Under the pieces are notes generated by a model that saw only the letters and a program-made list of their open reading frames with translations, made no database searches and had not been told where the DNA came from. From assembly GCA_020721875.1 (NCBI GenBank), contig DYLX01000007.1, positions 1 to 64,000 on the forward strand: a stretch of 64,000 nucleotides of DNA. Direction: 5' to 3'. The stretch's first letter is position 1. Each line of letters starts with the position of its first letter. A program made the position numbers and the translations under genes. The stretch comes from Leptospira biflexa (GTDB lineage: Bacteria; Spirochaetota; Spirochaetia; Treponematales; Rectinemataceae). This document shows, in pieces, positions 47,454 through 57,523 of this stretch.

Positions 47454-48029
47454 TTATTTAATCAGCCCGGAGAAACCCATGAAGGCGATACCGATAAGCG
47501 CTGTCGCCATAAAGAGGATCGGAGTACCCTGCATGAATTTCGGAACTGGGCTTGTTCTCATTCGATCTCTAATTCCGGCAAGAAGAACCATCGCCAGTAG
47601 ATAGCCGAGTGATACGCCTACAGAGTACGAAATCGACTGAATGAAATTATACTTGAAGGATATATTCTCGAATGTCACAGCCAGAATGGCGCAGTTGGTT
47701 GTGATAAGGGGCAGATAAATGCCCATCGCCGAGTAAAGTCCCGGCACATTCTTCTTTAAGTAGAACTCTACAAGCTGCACAAGACTCGCGATGACCAGAA
47801 TAAATATGAGTATCTGAAGGAAAGTTAAGTTGAGCGGTACAAGGATATAGTGGTAAATCGGCCAGGTCGCCGCGGTTGCCAACACGGTAACGAAGGTAAC
47901 CGCGAATCCCATACCTATAGATTGCCCCACATCGCTCGTCATTCCTATGTAGGAACAGAGCGCAAGGAACCGCATAACGACAATATTGTTGACCAGCAGC
48001 GCCAATATAAATATTTTACCGAGGTCCAT
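47454..48029 (-). CDS. rnfA: Rnf complex subunit RnfA
   Basis: 191 residues, six membrane helices; family sequence NNIVVMRFLALCSYIGMTSD and LITTNCAILAVTFEN. RnfA and RnfE form the cation-translocating membrane core. Start is adjacent to the rnfE stop. Confidence 0.95.
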   Translation of the reverse strand: MDLGKIFILALLVNNIVVMRFLALCSYIGMTSDVGQSIGMGFAVTFVTVLATAATWPIYHYILVPLNLTFLQILIFILVIASLVQLVEFYLKKNVPGLYSAMGIYLPLITTNCAILAVTFENISFKYNFIQSISYSVGVSLGYLLAMVLLAGIRDRMRTSPVPKFMQGTPILFMATALIGIAFMGFSGLIK

Positions 48030-48670
48030 TATGCAGCCTCCTTCTTCACGGCAAGCTCTTTTCTATGCGCGGACATTTCCATTCTTTTCTTGAGCCACAG
48101 GTTGAAGGAGATGAATAGGCTGAACACGAAGAATCCTCCAGGTGGAAGTATAAAGAACAGAATTGGCTGATAGGTAGAGGGCATTATCTGAATACCGGCT
48201 AGTGTACCGTTACCAAGAAGCTCACGTACTGCCGCGAGACCAATGAGTACCCAGGTATACCCAAGCCCCATGCCGAGCGAATCCGCGATAACCGTCGCAA
48301 CGCCCTGTTTTGAAGCGAAGGCTTCGACACGTCCCATAATGATACAGTTGACGACGATAAGTGGAATGAAAACGCCCATGCTCTTCGAAAGATCTGGGAA
48401 ATATGCCTTCATTACAAGGTCTACCATCGTCGTAAACGCCGCGATAACGATGATGAAAATAGGAATACGGATCATCGACGGGATAAGTTTGCGGAACAGA
48501 GAGATGATGACCTCCGAGAATAACAGAACAAAGGTCATTGCCAAGCCCATTCCAATACCGTTCGGCACGCTTGTTGTCACAGCGATCGCGGAGCAGAGAC
48601 CGATCATCAGCATGAGCAGAGGGTTGTCAAAAATGATACCCTGCTTAAAAACGGAATACAGTTTTTTCAT
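48029..48670 (-). CDS. rnfE: Rnf complex subunit RnfE
   Basis: 213 residues from ATG 48670, preceded by GGGAGG; a GTG six bases earlier is less well spaced. Homologous to RnfA: GLCSAIAVTTSVPNGIGMG and FIPLIVVNCIIMGRVEAFAS. Six membrane helices. Confidence 0.95.
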   Translation of the reverse strand: MKKLYSVFKQGIIFDNPLLMLMIGLCSAIAVTTSVPNGIGMGLAMTFVLLFSEVIISLFRKLIPSMIRIPIFIIVIAAFTTMVDLVMKAYFPDLSKSMGVFIPLIVVNCIIMGRVEAFASKQGVATVIADSLGMGLGYTWVLIGLAAVRELLGNGTLAGIQIMPSTYQPILFFILPPGGFFVFSLFISFNLWLKKRMEMSAHRKELAVKKEAA

Positions 48671-48672
48671 GT

Positions 48673-49341
48673 TCACTTGCCTCCCGCCTGTGGTTGGGCA
48701 GAATCCTCGGCTGTGCTGGTCTGCGGCTGTGCGCTACTGCCGCTTGATGCGGTGATGGCCTGCTGATCCATATACGCAATAGCCGCGTCACCGGCTGCCT
48801 TGATGATGTTCGTGATCGATCGAGAAGAAATCGTCGCCGCGGTAATGGCCACCACATCATTCTTGACCTGGAACGGATCCGTGAGTACTTTGCCCTGAAA
48901 CTGACCGAGGAATGTAATCTTTTTGTCCTTGTTCACATAGTAGGTCGGATTTATGGCATTCATTCCAAGTCCCGGAGTATCCGTCAGCGCCATAATTCTA
49001 ACGCCTGATATCGTATGGAGGAGATCAACCCCCACGAGGAGTGTCGCGGGTCCGCCATAGCTTGGTCCCGTCGCTTTGACCGCGATTCCCAATGGCGCCA
49101 TCTCGCCTTTCACCTCATACGCAGCTTGGAACTTGAAGTTCGGATCCGAACTTGTCAGCCCCTGAATGGGATCAAATGATACCGCCTGAGGGAATATGTC
49201 CTTCAGTGAGGCCTGCAGCTGAATTTCTTCCTGCCTGTTGATGCTGTCCTTGGTAATGGCGTACACAACCGCCAAACTGGCGCACGCCAAGGACGCGTAG
49301 AGCATGAGCGTTAGCCCAAGTTTGGCCATGTCTTTTTTCAT
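48673..49341 (-). CDS. rnfG: Rnf complex subunit RnfG, FMN-binding
   Basis: 222 residues with one N-terminal membrane segment and an FMN-binding domain. The flavinylation-type motif is VAITAATISSRSI (~residue 165), in which Thr would carry FMN by a phosphoester bond. A Gln/Ser/Ala tail ends the protein. Its start overlaps the rnfD stop by four bases. Confidence 0.93.
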   Translation of the reverse strand: MKKDMAKLGLTLMLYASLACASLAVVYAITKDSINRQEEIQLQASLKDIFPQAVSFDPIQGLTSSDPNFKFQAAYEVKGEMAPLGIAVKATGPSYGGPATLLVGVDLLHTISGVRIMALTDTPGLGMNAINPTYYVNKDKKITFLGQFQGKVLTDPFQVKNDVVAITAATISSRSITNIIKAAGDAAIAYMDQQAITASSGSSAQPQTSTAEDSAQPQAGGK

Positions 49342-50348
49342 TTTGAAGCCTCCTTGGTCGGCTTGGCAGGCTTGAGAGGAGGCACGAAGCCATATTTCTT
49401 TACGCGCAGCTTATTCAAGAATGGAGTAAGTGTATTCATTATGAGAATTGCATAGGTCACACCTTCGGGGTAGCCGCCATATTTTCGAATAAGCACGGTG
49501 ATGAGTCCGATACCAAAACCGAAAAGCGCCTGACCATACTGTGTCATGGGCCGGGTCGCATAATCGGTCGCCATGAAGAAGGCGCCAAACACTATACCAC
49601 CGGAGAGAATACCGAGCACTGGATCCATGCCGAACAGCCATGATAAAAGAAAGGTTGAACCAAGCACGGAAACCGGCACGATCCACTGCACCACGCCGAT
49701 CGCTAAGAGGAAAAGCCCGCCAAGCAAAAGGAGGAGAATGGAACTCTCACCAATAGAGCCTGAACGATATCCCATGAAGAGCTGTCGATAGAAAGCTCCA
49801 GTATCCGTCGCACCAAAGTATTTCGCGACATCGGCGATCGTGCTGCCCTGTTTGATCATGTTGAGGGGTGTCGCGGTACTCACCGCATCAGCGGCCAGAG
49901 CGAGCCCTTTAGGCATTGTCCAGGTCGTGATCGCCGCGGGGAAACTCATTAAAAGGAATGCTCGGCCAATGAGTGCTGGATTGAATGGGTTCGCGCCAAG
50001 ACCGCCGAAGAGCTCTTTTGCCACCACTATAGCAAAAATGGATCCCAAAGCAACCATCCACAGTGGTGTAGCAGGCGGTAGAATAAGCGCAAGCAATAGT
50101 CCAGTCACAACTGCGGAGAAATCTCCCACCGTGGTGCTGGCTTTAATAATTTTTCTAAACACAAACTCAGCGAGTACCGAGGCCGCGATCGAGGTTACCA
50201 CGACACCAAGTGCGGGCAACCCATAGAGGTAAATGCCGTATGCCGTCGCGGGAACGAGCGCAATGACCACCGACAACATAATACGCGGTGTATCAACCGG
50301 AGAAAACGCGTGGGGGCTCGAGGAAAGTAACATCTTTCTATCTGACAT
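49338..50348 (-). CDS. rnfD: Rnf complex subunit RnfD
   Basis: 336 residues, about ten membrane helices; the FMN-attachment motif reads AVSTATPLNM (~residue 160), and GLGANPFNPALIGRAFLLMSFP and GYRSGSIGESSILLLLLGG are NqrB/RnfD blocks. Overlaps rnfC by 11 bases. Confidence 0.95.
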   Translation of the reverse strand: MSDRKMLLSSSPHAFSPVDTPRIMLSVVIALVPATAYGIYLYGLPALGVVVTSIAASVLAEFVFRKIIKASTTVGDFSAVVTGLLLALILPPATPLWMVALGSIFAIVVAKELFGGLGANPFNPALIGRAFLLMSFPAAITTWTMPKGLALAADAVSTATPLNMIKQGSTIADVAKYFGATDTGAFYRQLFMGYRSGSIGESSILLLLLGGLFLLAIGVVQWIVPVSVLGSTFLLSWLFGMDPVLGILSGGIVFGAFFMATDYATRPMTQYGQALFGFGIGLITVLIRKYGGYPEGVTYAILIMNTLTPFLNKLRVKKYGFVPPLKPAKPTKEASK

Positions 50349-51699
50349 TCTGGGCCTCCTTCTGTTTCAATGCGCGCAGCACCTGCTTTCCAACCCTGAA
50401 GCGTTGCACCAGGTGTCGGTGGGCCGGACACACAAAGGAACAGGTTCCACACTCGATACAATCGAGAAGGCCAATCTTCTCTGCCTCGCCATAATTACCG
50501 GTTTCTACCGCGATGGCCAGGAGGGCGGGGGTAATCGCCATCGGGCAGGCTCTGATGCAACGGCCGCAGCGTATACAGGTGTCCTCTTCGTACTGCGTCG
50601 CCTCCTGTTCGCTCATCAGAAGCACGCCGGAAGTGTTCTTTTGAACAGGAATTTCGTAACCGGGAACCGCAACACCCATCATAGGGCCGCCAAATATTAC
50701 TTTTCGCAGCCCTTCTTCATCGATCTGGATGTGGCCGGCCTTTGCGAGGTCCCCCACTACAGTCCCGATCGGGGCAATGAGGTTCTTCGGAGTCTTGCAG
50801 GCTCCTCCGGTCACGGTAAAACCGCGCTCAATGAGCGGCTTCCCCTCCCGGAAGGCGTCTACAATCGCGCAGAGCGTACCCACGTTCGAAACGACACAGC
50901 CTACGTCCATAGGGAGGCCGCCCGACGGCACCTGCTTGCCCGTAATCGCGGTGATGAGCATTTTCTCACCGCCTTGTGGGTATTTCGTGCGAAGTTCCTG
51001 AATGCGGATCTTCATTCCGCCTTTCACCTGAGGATTCGCGTCGATCGCCTTCTGTACAAAGGGAATCGCGCGCTTTTTGTTCTCTTCGATCGCGATCACA
51101 CCTTCGGGCGCGTTCACGGTTTTCATAACGATGGCAACGCCCTCGACCACCTTTTCCGGTGTCTCTATCAGCGTACGTTCATCGATCGTGAGATAAGGCT
51201 CGCACTCCGCAGCATTCGCGATAACGAAAGAAATCGGTTTCGTGGGCGCGAGTTTGACATGAGCGGGGAAACCCGCACCGCCCATGCCAACGATACCTGC
51301 AGCGCGGATGCGCGCGAGCGCTTCATCTTTGGAACACGTAAATGGATCGAGAGGCTGCATAAACTCCTGCGCCGCTTCACCTTCTGGAGGATCCTTTGGT
51401 TCAATGACAATGCACGGACCTTCTGTATTGTTAGACTGCATGCGCGGCTCGATCTTCTTGACAACGCCAGCGATAGATGCATGCACGGGAACAGTCATAC
51501 GACCATCGGCATCTGCGATCTTTTGCCCGGCTTTGACAAATTCACCGACCTTGACGAGTGGCTGAAGAGGGGCTCCGAAATGCTGATTTACCGGAATTAC
51601 AACCTGAGTAACTGATGTGATCCGTTCAATCGGCGTTTCTTGTGAGCGGTCCTTTCTCTCGGGCGGATGTGCCCCGCCTCTGAATGTCCTGATTGACAT
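50338..51699 (-). CDS. rnfC: Rnf complex subunit RnfC, NADH-binding
   Basis: 453 residues: N-terminal RGGAHPPERK, Gly-rich flavin/NADH domain (VGMGGAGFPAHVKL and ECEPYLTIDERTLIE), then two 4Fe-4S motifs (CIRCGRCIRACP and CIECGTCSFVCP). First gene of rnfCDGEAB. The complex couples ferredoxin:NAD+ electron transfer to Na+ or H+ export. A leader hairpin and promoter lie upstream. Confidence 0.95.
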   Translation of the reverse strand: MSIRTFRGGAHPPERKDRSQETPIERITSVTQVVIPVNQHFGAPLQPLVKVGEFVKAGQKIADADGRMTVPVHASIAGVVKKIEPRMQSNNTEGPCIVIEPKDPPEGEAAQEFMQPLDPFTCSKDEALARIRAAGIVGMGGAGFPAHVKLAPTKPISFVIANAAECEPYLTIDERTLIETPEKVVEGVAIVMKTVNAPEGVIAIEENKKRAIPFVQKAIDANPQVKGGMKIRIQELRTKYPQGGEKMLITAITGKQVPSGGLPMDVGCVVSNVGTLCAIVDAFREGKPLIERGFTVTGGACKTPKNLIAPIGTVVGDLAKAGHIQIDEEGLRKVIFGGPMMGVAVPGYEIPVQKNTSGVLLMSEQEATQYEEDTCIRCGRCIRACPMAITPALLAIAVETGNYGEAEKIGLLDCIECGTCSFVCPAHRHLVQRFRVGKQVLRALKQKEAQNVR

Positions 51700-51737
51700 A
51701 GTGGAAAGGTCTCCTTTTGAAGGTTAGCTCTAAAATT

Positions 51738-51831
51738 GCAAAAGAGATAAGCTCTTTCGCATTCAATGCAAAATCTTGGAAAAGTATGGCAAAATCGAGC
51801 TATACTACCACTAGATTTTAAGAATGGTCAA
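51738..51831 (-). promoter_or_regulatory. Promoter and leader hairpin of the rnf operon
   Basis: TTGACC (51826-51831), 18-base spacer, TAGTAT (51802-51807). In the leader, arms GCGAAAGAG and CTCTTTTGC (51738-51760) form a nine-pair stem with a five-base loop, about 40 bases before the rnfC start. Confidence 0.5.
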
Positions 51832-52096
51832 GGTAAAAACCGCATAAGTAGTTACCATAAAACATTAAGATAAATTTTTCTTGAATGTTATCGACAAGCG
51901 CCGCAGTAGCTCATGTAACGAGTACATCATCTGCACTAAGTCGTTTGCATGCTTTATTTTTCGCGTTTATGCACGTGTGCGCACGGGCATGCCGCACGAA
52001 GGCGCACGAAGGAGCGCAGAGGCAATGCTGCGCGCGCCTACCATACGAGGATACGCGAAAGCCTCACGGTACGCGCCCTGCCGGGCGCACCCATAA
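51832..52096. other. Intergenic region with GC-rich, repeat-bearing segment
   Basis: No gene supported. The part from 51960 to 52080 is strongly GC-rich and contains two near-tandem copies of CGCACGAAGG (about 51993-52012) and many CGC/GCG steps, unlike the AT-rich sequence beside it. Nothing matches a known small RNA that I recognise. Confidence 0.3.
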
Positions 52097-52125
52097 AAAC
52101 GCCCCAGTTATTTACCGGGGCGTTT
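52092..52125 (-). terminator. Terminator of the rpmH-rnpA-yidDC-jag operon
   Basis: AAACGCCCC / GGGGCGTTT with an 11-base loop (52097-52125), followed on the minus strand by a T run. Confidence 0.85.
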
Positions 52126-52163
52126 CCTTCAATTTCTTCGCGATTCGCGTAAAAATCGCGCGC

Positions 52164-52874
52164 TTATTTTCTACCTTTGAGCATAATTCGGACCTGTTTC
52201 ATCAGTCCCTCGCCCTCGCTCTTTGTTTCGATATCAATGATATCGTTAAGCGTTGTATGGATGATGCGGCGCTCAAAAGGATTCATCGGCTCGAGCAGCA
52301 CGGAACGGCCGGTACGCCGCACATCTTCCGCAGTCTCGTACGCAATGCGCACAAGCGCCTCTTCGCGGCGAAGCCTGTAATTCTCAGAATCGAGAACGAT
52401 TTTGATGTCGCTGTGCCCGAGCGTTCCCGCATACACATTCGCGAGAAGCTGCAGGGCGTCGATATTGCGTCCCTTTTTGCCTATTAAAATCGAGGCAGAT
52501 TCGGTATCAATGCGCAAACCGAGTTTTTTCGTCTCACGGAACGCGACGGTGACTTCCGCAGAATAGCCCATTTGGGAAATTACTGTCTTAGTCCATTCAA
52601 GCATCTTCGCTTCAAAATCATCCATGGGCAGCGGCTCGATTGTCCGTGCCTCTTCGTGCACGGCCTCGCGCACCGGCTCACGCTCGGACGCCGCACTCAC
52701 CGTCCCGGGCACATCGCGCGTATGCACTCGGATGCGGACTTTACCCTTTTTAAACAGGCCTGCCACCTGATTCTCAAGGATCTCGACATCGAATGAGCTT
52801 GTATCAAGCCCCAGTTCTTGAGCAGCGAGTTCGATAGCTTCCCGCTCTGTTTTTCCTTCGAATTCATATATCAT
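52164..52874 (-). CDS. jag: RNA-binding protein Jag/KhpB
   Basis: 236 residues: N-terminal Jag domain (EGKTEREAIELAAQELG), a KH domain with GKKGRNIDALQLL (~135-145) and an R3H domain (TGRSVLLEPMNPFERRIIH, ~185-205). Jag sits with yidC in most bacteria; it binds RNA and influences cell division and envelope. 28 bases after yidC. Confidence 0.93.
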   Translation of the reverse strand: MIYEFEGKTEREAIELAAQELGLDTSSFDVEILENQVAGLFKKGKVRIRVHTRDVPGTVSAASEREPVREAVHEEARTIEPLPMDDFEAKMLEWTKTVISQMGYSAEVTVAFRETKKLGLRIDTESASILIGKKGRNIDALQLLANVYAGTLGHSDIKIVLDSENYRLRREEALVRIAYETAEDVRRTGRSVLLEPMNPFERRIIHTTLNDIIDIETKSEGEGLMKQVRIMLKGRK

Positions 52875-52902
52875 TTGGATCGCTCCTCACTACAATATTC
52901 TA

Positions 52903-55002
52903 TTATTTATTGTTATTCTTTCGTTTCCCCGAAAAGTCTCGCGCACCTGAGTCACTCTTCTTTGCGTTCTGCGCTTCCGAAGCCTTGTTCTCAAGCCACT
53001 TAGTCACCTTTTCAGAAAAACCTTCCTTGCTGGAACCTCTATTTACCGGTTTTGCCTTCGTGTCGATGGCGCTGCTCTTGCCCGCGGAGAGCTTTGTGTT
53101 ACCAGAAACACTGGTGCCACCAGCCCTGTCCCCGCCAGAACCACCAACTGAATTCCCCAATGCCGCCCGGGCGAGTTTATGCTTCTTCATGAGGTCGTTG
53201 ATCGCAATTTGCTGGACGATCGTCAACACATTGTTCGTGATCCAGTAAATTAGCAAGCCCGACGGTACATCGTAGAGGATGAAGAAGAACATAATCGGCA
53301 TTCCATACATCATTAACTTCATCTGATTGGCCTGCTGATTGTTCGTTTGAGCGCCCTGAGGAGCTTGTGTGAACTTGCCATACAAAAGCTGGCTCACGAG
53401 ATAAATGATGGGCAATGCCCTAAGATCGTTCCACCCAACAATCGGGAGCCTAAAATTACCGAAATTAATCACACTTTCCGGCAAAGAAAGGTCGTTGATC
53501 CACCCATGGATGAACATGGCTCCGCGCAGATCGAAGTGATTGTTAAAGAGGTTGTACATCGCGATAAAAAGCGGGAACTGGATCAGCATCGGGAGACAAC
53601 CTGACATCGGGTTGTAATTTTCGCGCTTGTAGAGTTCGGCCATCTCCTGATTCAACTTCTGCGCGTTTCCCTTGTACTTGGCCTGCAGTTCCTGAATTTT
53701 CGGCTGTAATTCCGCCATGCGCGCAGTCGACATTGAGCTCTTTTTGGTAAGCGGGAAGAAGAGCACCTTGATGAGAATCGTTACGAGTATAATCGCGACG
53801 CCATAGTTCGGAATAATGCTATAGAAGAAATTGAGCAGGAATTTTAGCGCGGTTTCAAGCCATCCGAGGATGCCTGAGCCTTCCATGGCATCTTCGAGCT
53901 TGAGATTCGAGAGTCCAAAGCCGTTCTTGTCCGCATACTCGTACTTGCCGAGTTCCTTGGAAGTCTTTGGACCAAAGTAGAAGTAGTAGGTGTCTGTACT
54001 CGAAGCCGAGGTAATAGTGCTCCGCAGTAGTCCGAGTGTATTCGTCTGCTTTATGAGCGAATCCTGCGCAGTTTCAATCTGATACCCCGTAAGAGGAGCC
54101 TTCGGAACCGCAATAAACGTAAAATATTTGCCGGATATCGCAACCCAGCTCGCGTTCGGTGCGATCATGGTGGGGGTATTCGCCTTTGGGTTCTCGTATT
54201 TCTTTTTACCGTTGACTTCTTCAATGAACTTGCGGTAATCCGCGTTCTTGGGAAGCTGATCGAAACGTGGCCCAATCTGCGGGCCAAGATCGATGCGGTA
54301 AGCGACGCCGTTCGAGTCGATTACGATGGGCTTGCCATCCGGCTGTTCGATGGACACCGCCAGGCCGAACATGTACTCGCTTTCACGGAAAGAAAAGACT
54401 TTCTTCAACACGAAGGGCACTTTCTTATCACTGCCCGCGAGCGGCGCCTCGAACATGCGGGAAAATTCAATCGTTTTCTTACCCTCGTCGAGGTACCGCG
54501 CGTACATGAGATCGCGCATAGGCGACAGCGTCGAACCGAATGAAATCGAAAGTCCGTCCGAGCCCTGTGAGCCAGGAACCACCATGTCAACTCCACCGCG
54601 AGAATCGCTCTGATCCTTGTGCTTTAAGAGGGTGAGCGAAACAATCTCGCCGCCGGCGTTGGTAAAAGTTGCACGCACCACATCCGTCTCAATGGTATAC
54701 TTTTCTTCTGAGGTTGGGACCGGAATTGTGTTCGCTGTGGCGCCCACCAGGCTCGTCGCGGCGGGTGCTGGAACAATGGAGACCAGGGCGCTCTGCGGCT
54801 GAGTGCTCGTTGAGGGAGTCGCGGCAGGTTGAGCGCTCGTCTGCGCTGGCTGTTGAGCTGTCTGTTGCTGCGCGCTTGGCGGAAACAAGGCATTCTGAAC
54901 TACAAAGCCCGCGCTGACTATGACTGTGGACAACACCACCGCAATTATAGTGCGGCGGCGATCCTCTTTCGAATTGGTTTGTCTTTCAAATATATCGTTC
55001 AT
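52903..55002 (-). CDS. yidC: Membrane protein insertase YidC
   Basis: 699 residues: first helix (~17-36), Ala/Thr/Pro/Gln linker, a large periplasmic beta domain to ~380, then the conserved insertase core ([53 protein letters not shown]). An unusually long C-terminal tail of ~110 residues is rich in Gly, Ser and Lys, ending KRKNNNK, possibly for ribosome contact. The start overlaps the yidD stop by four bases. Confidence 0.97.
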   Translation of the reverse strand: MNDIFERQTNSKEDRRRTIIAVVLSTVIVSAGFVVQNALFPPSAQQQTAQQPAQTSAQPAATPSTSTQPQSALVSIVPAPAATSLVGATANTIPVPTSEEKYTIETDVVRATFTNAGGEIVSLTLLKHKDQSDSRGGVDMVVPGSQGSDGLSISFGSTLSPMRDLMYARYLDEGKKTIEFSRMFEAPLAGSDKKVPFVLKKVFSFRESEYMFGLAVSIEQPDGKPIVIDSNGVAYRIDLGPQIGPRFDQLPKNADYRKFIEEVNGKKKYENPKANTPTMIAPNASWVAISGKYFTFIAVPKAPLTGYQIETAQDSLIKQTNTLGLLRSTITSASSTDTYYFYFGPKTSKELGKYEYADKNGFGLSNLKLEDAMEGSGILGWLETALKFLLNFFYSIIPNYGVAIILVTILIKVLFFPLTKKSSMSTARMAELQPKIQELQAKYKGNAQKLNQEMAELYKRENYNPMSGCLPMLIQFPLFIAMYNLFNNHFDLRGAMFIHGWINDLSLPESVINFGNFRLPIVGWNDLRALPIIYLVSQLLYGKFTQAPQGAQTNNQQANQMKLMMYGMPIMFFFILYDVPSGLLIYWITNNVLTIVQQIAINDLMKKHKLARAALGNSVGGSGGDRAGGTSVSGNTKLSAGKSSAIDTKAKPVNRGSSKEGFSEKVTKWLENKASEAQNAKKSDSGARDFSGKRKNNNK

Positions 55003-55229
55003 GGTACTGGATCAAAGCCTCCTGGATTTCCTGGATGACAACGAATAATTCTCTTGAAGGCGAGCACAAGACCCTTAAAGGGGCCGTATTTTTTTATCGC
55101 TTGATACGAATACGAAGAGCAAGTCGGATAAAATCGACAGGATGGAGGAAACAGCGGAGATATAACGATCTGATACACGCGAATTGCAAGCAAAAGAGGA
55201 TAAGAAAGTATTTTCTTTACGATGTTCAT
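54999..55229 (-). CDS. yidD: YidD-family membrane protein insertion factor
   Basis: 76 residues with the family core [19 protein letters not shown] and [14 protein letters not shown]. An amphipathic small protein helping YidC. Overlaps both rnpA and yidC by four bases each. Confidence 0.95.
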   Translation of the reverse strand: MNIVKKILSYPLLLAIRVYQIVISPLFPPSCRFYPTCSSYSYQAIKKYGPFKGLVLAFKRIIRCHPGNPGGFDPVP

Positions 55230-55618
55230 CGTAGCAAATCCGCCTTACGAAGCAGATACTGCATCGCGCTACGGCATTCTTGAAGTGCCGCAAATCCAGG
55301 ATACAGCACGAAGGCAATATCGAAGCCTGGCTTTACCGAATGGCGCATCAGGCGCCACGACTCTCGGGCCAAACGTTTTGCTCTGTTCCGTGCAACAGCG
55401 CCGGTAAATGAACGCACCGCAATAAATGCTGCCCGGCTTTCCTGCTCCCCTCTTCGGAGGACCTGCATACGCATGCCCTTGCAGGAAAACCGGGCTCCGT
55501 CTTTGAATATCAGATCGATCTCTGCCGCCTTCCGCACACGAAGGTGCTTTGGAAAGCTGAGATCACGATGTTCCTCGTGATTACCAGGCTCAACGCTCTC
55601 AGTATTTCTTGTTCTCAT
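55226..55618 (-). CDS. rnpA: Ribonuclease P protein component
   Basis: 130 residues from ATG 55618. The core [19 protein letters not shown] and ...[13 protein letters not shown] (RNR motif) is standard; there are ~22 more residues than usual before it, and this part is encoded overlapping the end of rpmH by 20 bases. A TTG at 55624 would start two codons earlier. Binds the RNase P RNA, not in this window. Confidence 0.9.
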   Translation of the reverse strand: MRTRNTESVEPGNHEEHRDLSFPKHLRVRKAAEIDLIFKDGARFSCKGMRMQVLRRGEQESRAAFIAVRSFTGAVARNRAKRLARESWRLMRHSVKPGFDIAFVLYPGFAALQECRSAMQYLLRKADLLR

Positions 55619-55754
55619 CGGCAACAGAGAGCTTAATTCTACCCTTTGCTCTCCTTCTCTTCAGAACAAGGCGTCCGCCTTTTGTCTTCATGCGAGCACG
55701 AAAACCGAATTTTCTATTGCGTTTAACTCGGCTTGGCTGATAGGTGCGCTTCAT
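55599..55754 (-). CDS. rpmH: Ribosomal protein L34
   Basis: 51 residues: [20 protein letters not shown] followed by [19 protein letters not shown], the L34 sequence with a few additional residues at the end ([12 protein letters not shown]). AAGGAG is eight bases before the ATG. First gene of the rpmH-rnpA-yidD-yidC-jag operon; its 3' end overlaps rnpA in another frame. Confidence 0.97.
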   Translation of the reverse strand: MKRTYQPSRVKRNRKFGFRARMKTKGGRLVLKRRRAKGRIKLSVADENKKY

Positions 55755-55775
55755 AATTCTAACTCCTTACACAAA

Positions 55776-55866
55776 CGGTTGCGATTTTCATCCCATTTAA
55801 TTTTCGCAACCGGAAAATTGTACAATCGGGCGGTGGAGTATAAAACGAGCGAGCCTCTTTGGTCAA
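55776..55866 (-). promoter_or_regulatory. rpmH promoter and leader inverted repeat
   Basis: TTGACC (55861-55866), 18-base spacer, TATACT (55837-55842). The leader holds a perfect nine-base inverted repeat CGGTTGCGA / TCGCAACCG (55776-55784, 55804-55812), which may fold around the approach to the L34 ribosome site. Confidence 0.6.
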
Positions 55867-55878
55867 TTGCCTCTTTTG

Positions 55879-56439
55879 TCAACTGCCTTTTTCGCCGGCT
55901 CTCCGGGCGTCTTTGCTTCGCATACGCGTAAAAATGTCGTTCAGCGGTTGGGGAAGTTCTGAACTTCGAACTCGGGAAACCGAACGGGTAGAAAATTGAG
56001 AATTCTCATCCCTGCTTTCGATGTGTGCCGCACCGGCCACCGCAACACTGCTCGTATTTTGGTCCTCGTTTGTCACTTCCTGATGCAAAGCATTCACGTT
56101 CTGCGGTTCTACTCTGGTATTGCCCTTTTCAGCGCCAATTATTTCAACCGAAAAGGCAAGGCTGGTAATCTGAAGTTCAGGATAGTACTTCGATATACGC
56201 TCCAGAATGCGCGCCTGATTCATCTGTAAAAGCTGGATCCAGCCTGCGTGGTCCGCCGCAATAAGAAGGGTGCGATGCACGACACTTTTCGGTCTCGAAT
56301 GATCCGCGAATCGCTGGCCGACAATCTGCTTCCATGTCGAACGAAACGTTTCAAAACGCGACGCTTCCTGAATCGTTTTATCGTCGAAGAAACGTTTGAG
56401 GACCTCAGAGGCCTTTTTCACTCGAAAATCGTCCATCAT
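55879..56439 (-). CDS. DUF721 (DciA-like) protein
   Basis: 186 residues. The first ~100 form a DUF721 domain (SRFETFRSTWKQIVGQRFADHS and RTLLIAADHAGWIQLLQMN). Proteins of this family, DciA, load the replicative helicase in bacteria lacking DnaC. The C-terminal ~85 residues are polar and probably disordered. The gene starts 35 bases inside the end of recF, so they are coupled. Confidence 0.8.
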   Translation of the reverse strand: MMDDFRVKKASEVLKRFFDDKTIQEASRFETFRSTWKQIVGQRFADHSRPKSVVHRTLLIAADHAGWIQLLQMNQARILERISKYYPELQITSLAFSVEIIGAEKGNTRVEPQNVNALHQEVTNEDQNTSSVAVAGAAHIESRDENSQFSTRSVSRVRSSELPQPLNDIFTRMRSKDARRAGEKGS

Positions 56440-57523
56440 TCACCTTATACACTATTGTATTCTCATCTGCGTACTCGTGCCACGGTTCTTCCGGAAGAAA
56501 GGTAAAAACGGCTTGTGCCCCGCTCTGGTGTGGCGGCAAAAGTGAGAAAAATCTTCTTCTTTTCGCCACATCGAGCTCGAGTAATACATCATCGAGAAGC
56601 AGCACTGGATATCGCGGGTTCTCGCCATTGGCCAATCGCGCGTAGAGCTGCATTTGCACAACTCTTAGAATGAGGGAGGCGAGTCGCAGTTGTCCAGTCG
56701 AGGCGAATGAAGAAAAATTTCTCCCTTCATGAATGAACACCCATCGATCGCGGTGTGGACCAGAGAGAGTGGTGGAGGCCTCGATGTCCTTTGCCCGCCG
56801 ATTCGCCAGTTCTTTCACGATTTCTTCAACCGACGCGCGCTCTATCCAATTCGGAATATAGCGCACCGAGACTTCAGAACCGAGCTGAGAAATCTGTTCA
56901 TAGCTCTCCGGAAAGACATCTGCAAAAAGCCCCGCAAGCCGCGTACGGAACGCCATCAGCTCGAAGCCATAGAGTGCGAGCTGCTCGTCGAGCGCGTCGA
57001 GCATGCTGAACGTATCAGTCTTCAGCGCCATATTGCGATGCTTGAGCACTCGTCGATACGCGCGCAGTACATCAATGTACCGCAACCACAGCATTCCGGC
57101 ACACTGATCAAAGAAAAAACGCCGCTCTTCCGGAATACCCGAAGCGAAGGCAAAATCTTCGTGGCAGAACACTACCGCCGGATTGTGCGCGACAAGATCC
57201 TTTCGATCGGTGAGCACCTTTTCGTTGAGCTTGATCTCTTTGCGACCCTCCGACGAGTACCGAAGGCTTATCTGTTCATTTGATCGAGACCCCACATCGC
57301 TCCAATCAGCTCGAAGATAAAATTCTGAACTTCCATGCATTGGAATATCTCTGTCTTGGTGAGTCCGAAACGAACTTCCATAGCTGAGAAAATAGAGCGC
57401 TTCGAGAAAATTGGTTTTTCCTTGACCATTTTCACCAAGAAGAAAGATATTGCCCGCACCAAGCTTCAGCTCAGCCTCAGCGATATTCCGAAACTGAGCG
57501 ATGCGTATCCACTCGAAAGCCAT
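56405..57523 (-). CDS. recF: DNA replication and repair protein RecF
   Basis: 372 residues: Walker A GENGQGKTN (30-38), central LSGPHRDRWVFIHEG, and C-terminal ASTGQLRLASLILRV and VLLLDDVLLELD (signature and Walker B). RecF assists RecA loading at gaps. Adjacent to dnaN with no gap. Confidence 0.95.
   Translation of the reverse strand: MAFEWIRIAQFRNIAEAELKLGAGNIFLLGENGQGKTNFLEALYFLSYGSSFRTHQDRDIPMHGSSEFYLRADWSDVGSRSNEQISLRYSSEGRKEIKLNEKVLTDRKDLVAHNPAVVFCHEDFAFASGIPEERRFFFDQCAGMLWLRYIDVLRAYRRVLKHRNMALKTDTFSMLDALDEQLALYGFELMAFRTRLAGLFADVFPESYEQISQLGSEVSVRYIPNWIERASVEEIVKELANRRAKDIEASTTLSGPHRDRWVFIHEGRNFSSFASTGQLRLASLILRVVQMQLYARLANGENPRYPVLLLDDVLLELDVAKRRRFFSLLPPHQSGAQAVFTFLPEEPWHEYADENTIVYKVNDGRFSSEKGL

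Noticed and set aside
50233..51615. The 460-codon plus-strand reading opposite rnfC
   Set aside because: It is the antisense shadow of rnfC, whose motifs are unmistakable.
51881..52487. Plus-strand open readings around 51.9-52.5 kb
   Set aside because: They have no homology or ribosome site and run antisense through jag.
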